From: Bacteroidota bacterium
GTDB taxonomy: Bacteria; Bacteroidota; Bacteroidia; NS11-12g; UBA955
Length of the DNA: 64,000 nucleotides
Direction: 5' to 3'
NCBI GenBank assembly: GCA_963169345.1
Contig: CAUJCT010000043.1
Coordinates: 1-64,000, forward strand
This document shows, piece by piece, positions 63,301 to 64,000 of the stretch. The first letter of the stretch is position 1; every line of letters starts with the position of its first letter. The translations under genes and the position numbers were made by a program. The notes beneath the pieces were generated by a model that had not been told where the DNA came from, did no database searches, and was given only the letters and a program-made list of their open reading frames with translations.

Positions 63301-63395
63301 TATTTTATTAATTCTTGGTAAATGTTGACCTAAGACTTTTAGTCACAGGCAGATAAAATTCTCTGAGTCATCAGAGAGGTAAAAAAGTCGGAGAA

Positions 63396-63767
63396 TCAGG
63401 CCAAGAATGCAGGTGGATAAAAGACACCCAGAGGGAATCCATCCTTAGTATTTTGAATAGAAAAATCGGAATTGTTCGAGTAAACAGTCAGACCAATCGG
63501 ATTAGATTTAGACTCAGGTAAAAGAAAAAATGGCAATTCTTTTTCTTCAGTGGCATTTTTAACAGGCAATTCCTGTTGTGACTTATCCAGTTGTTTGCCG
63601 ATAAAGCATTTGCCTTTACAGCACATTTCAGGTTTGTCTTTGTTGACACAATAAAGAGATTCGATTTCTTCGATATTGAGATTGTAATAGGCAATCAATC
63701 CCAGTTGCATCAGCGACTGCATCATCATGATGAGCAACAGGGAGAGAGATAAAATGCCTCTAATCAC
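63396..63767 (-). CDS. Small Cys-rich membrane-anchored protein
   Basis: This 123-residue protein begins with GTG at 63767. It has one N-terminal helix (~4-27), then 'YYNLNIEEIESLYCVNKDKPEMCCKGKCFIGKQL' (shortened, ~27-60) with four Cys (CVN...CCKGKC), and a polar, Pro-rich C-terminus. Similar short proteins with 'CxNKDKPxxxCxGKCxL' motifs are found in Bacteroidota near metal-related genes, which suggests copper or another metal, but I cannot confirm this. The -33/-7 promoter ends five bases before the GTG, indicating a leaderless mRNA. It is the first gene of the cluster running to 61949. Confidence 0.75.
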   Translation of the reverse strand: MIRGILSLSLLLIMMMQSLMQLGLIAYYNLNIEEIESLYCVNKDKPEMCCKGKCFIGKQLDKSQQELPVKNATEEKELPFFLLPESKSNPIGLTVYSNNSDFSIQNTKDGFPLGVFYPPAFLA

Positions 63768-63772
63768 GGATG

Positions 63773-63802
63773 CAAAACTAGAGAATAAAAAATAAAATAC
63801 AA
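63773..63802 (-). promoter_or_regulatory. Promoter of the Cys-rich surface cluster
   Basis: On the minus strand TTG (63800-63802), 19 bases, TAGTTTTG (63773-63780), then five bases and the GTG start. Both elements match the Bacteroidota consensus. Confidence 0.7.
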
Positions 63803-63809
63803 TACCGAA

Positions 63810-64000
63810 CTAACTGACCCATATCATATCTACAACGACAGCTGTCATTGGATGTTTGAAATGAGGGTTTAACTTTTTTATTTTAACTGAAACAGATTTT
63901 GCAAAAGGCCAATGGTTTCTGACATCCTGAATGATATCCATTGCCACTTTTTCTAACAAACCATTAGGTTTCAACATATTGCTTTTAATAACACTAGCGA
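63810..64000 (-). CDS. folB: Dihydroneopterin aldolase, C-terminal part, cut by the window edge
   Basis: The last 63 codons are visible on the minus strand, stopping at TAG (63810-63812). The reading 'NGLLEKVAMDIIQDVR', 'NHWPFAKSVSVKIKKLNPHF' and a final 'MTAVVVDMIW' match the C-terminal half of FolB: the conserved Glu before the helix and 'V.I.K.NP' strand are recognisable. FolB converts dihydroneopterin to 6-hydroxymethyl-dihydropterin for folate synthesis. The gene starts outside the window. It ends just upstream of the Cys-rich gene's promoter. Confidence 0.78.
   Translation of the reverse strand, partial: ASVIKSNMLKPNGLLEKVAMDIIQDVRNHWPFAKSVSVKIKKLNPHFKHPMTAVVVDMIWVS

Noticed and set aside
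1..64000. CRISPR array, tRNA/rRNA genes, insertion sequences, prophage or toxin-antitoxin pair
   Set aside because: I looked for regular repeat-spacer units, cloverleaf-like segments, transposase motifs and paired small genes and saw none that I could support.

Overview
The window looks like an ordinary, gene-dense piece of chromosome from an AT-rich Bacteroidota, probably near the Chitinophagia/Sphingobacteriia/Saprospiria assemblage. I infer this from secreted proteins with type IX secretion (T9SS) C-terminal domains, a fused SecDF, paired ExbD genes with TonB, a CCDC81-type HU/SPOR protein, menaquinone genes, a THX ribosomal protein, and promoters of the Bacteroidota form TTG-N18..20-TAnnTTTG. 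I see no tRNA or rRNA gene, no CRISPR array, no transposase and no prophage.

Layout. 1-4.4 kb: polysaccharide polymerase/ligase, chain-length regulator and flippase on the minus strand, after a truncated gene at the left edge. 4.5-8.4 kb: THX, an OmpA-like protein, a lipoprotein, a sugar MFS transporter and a DUF1653 protein. 8.4-17.5 kb: a secreted VWA protein, argS and a 1.7-kresidue PKD-type adhesin-like protein. 17.6-22.6 kb: asd, small membrane or lipid-related genes, a LysE exporter and a thioredoxin-like protein. 22.7-28.4 kb: an enoyl-CoA hydratase, a GH3/serine-hydrolase fusion, three different GNAT acetyltransferases and a membrane protein. 28.4-31.4 kb: an EVE-pyrR-pyrB-asparaginase operon. 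31.5-38.5 kb: a TIGR02757-like gene, a mosaic repeat spacer, HU-SPOR, a TonB-like gene, folC, rnhA, a sterol-desaturase-like gene, and an exbD/exbB pair facing them. 39.1-46.6 kb: an MMPL/RND exporter, an APC permease and secDF. 46.9-52.6 kb: a complete exbB-exbD-exbD-tonB operon continuing into a PstS-like lipoprotein and a TPR protein. 53.1-55.6 kb: menD-menB. 55.8-59.5 kb: a second giant PKD protein. 59.6-64 kb: DUF1003, an NADP-binding protein, an alpha/beta hydrolase, a three-gene cysteine-rich/outer-membrane/lipoprotein cluster, and the end of folB.

Functionally the region mixes housekeeping (argS, asd, pyrRB, folC, folB, rnhA, menBD, secDF) with envelope functions: exopolysaccharide assembly, two TonB/ExbBD energy systems, and three large T9SS cargo proteins. 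I found no clear-cut defence or mobile system. The points most worth a second look are: a recurrent promoter layout that predicts leaderless mRNAs, with start codons 4-8 nt after the -7 box and including GTG starts; a 20-residue acidic Lys/Asp/Pro motif shared by the TonB linker and the secreted VWA protein; the two paralogous giant PKD proteins, one with no ordinary start codon; and the Cys-rich surface cluster near the right edge. Start codons were moved from the longest reading frame where signal peptides, promoters or overlaps supported it.
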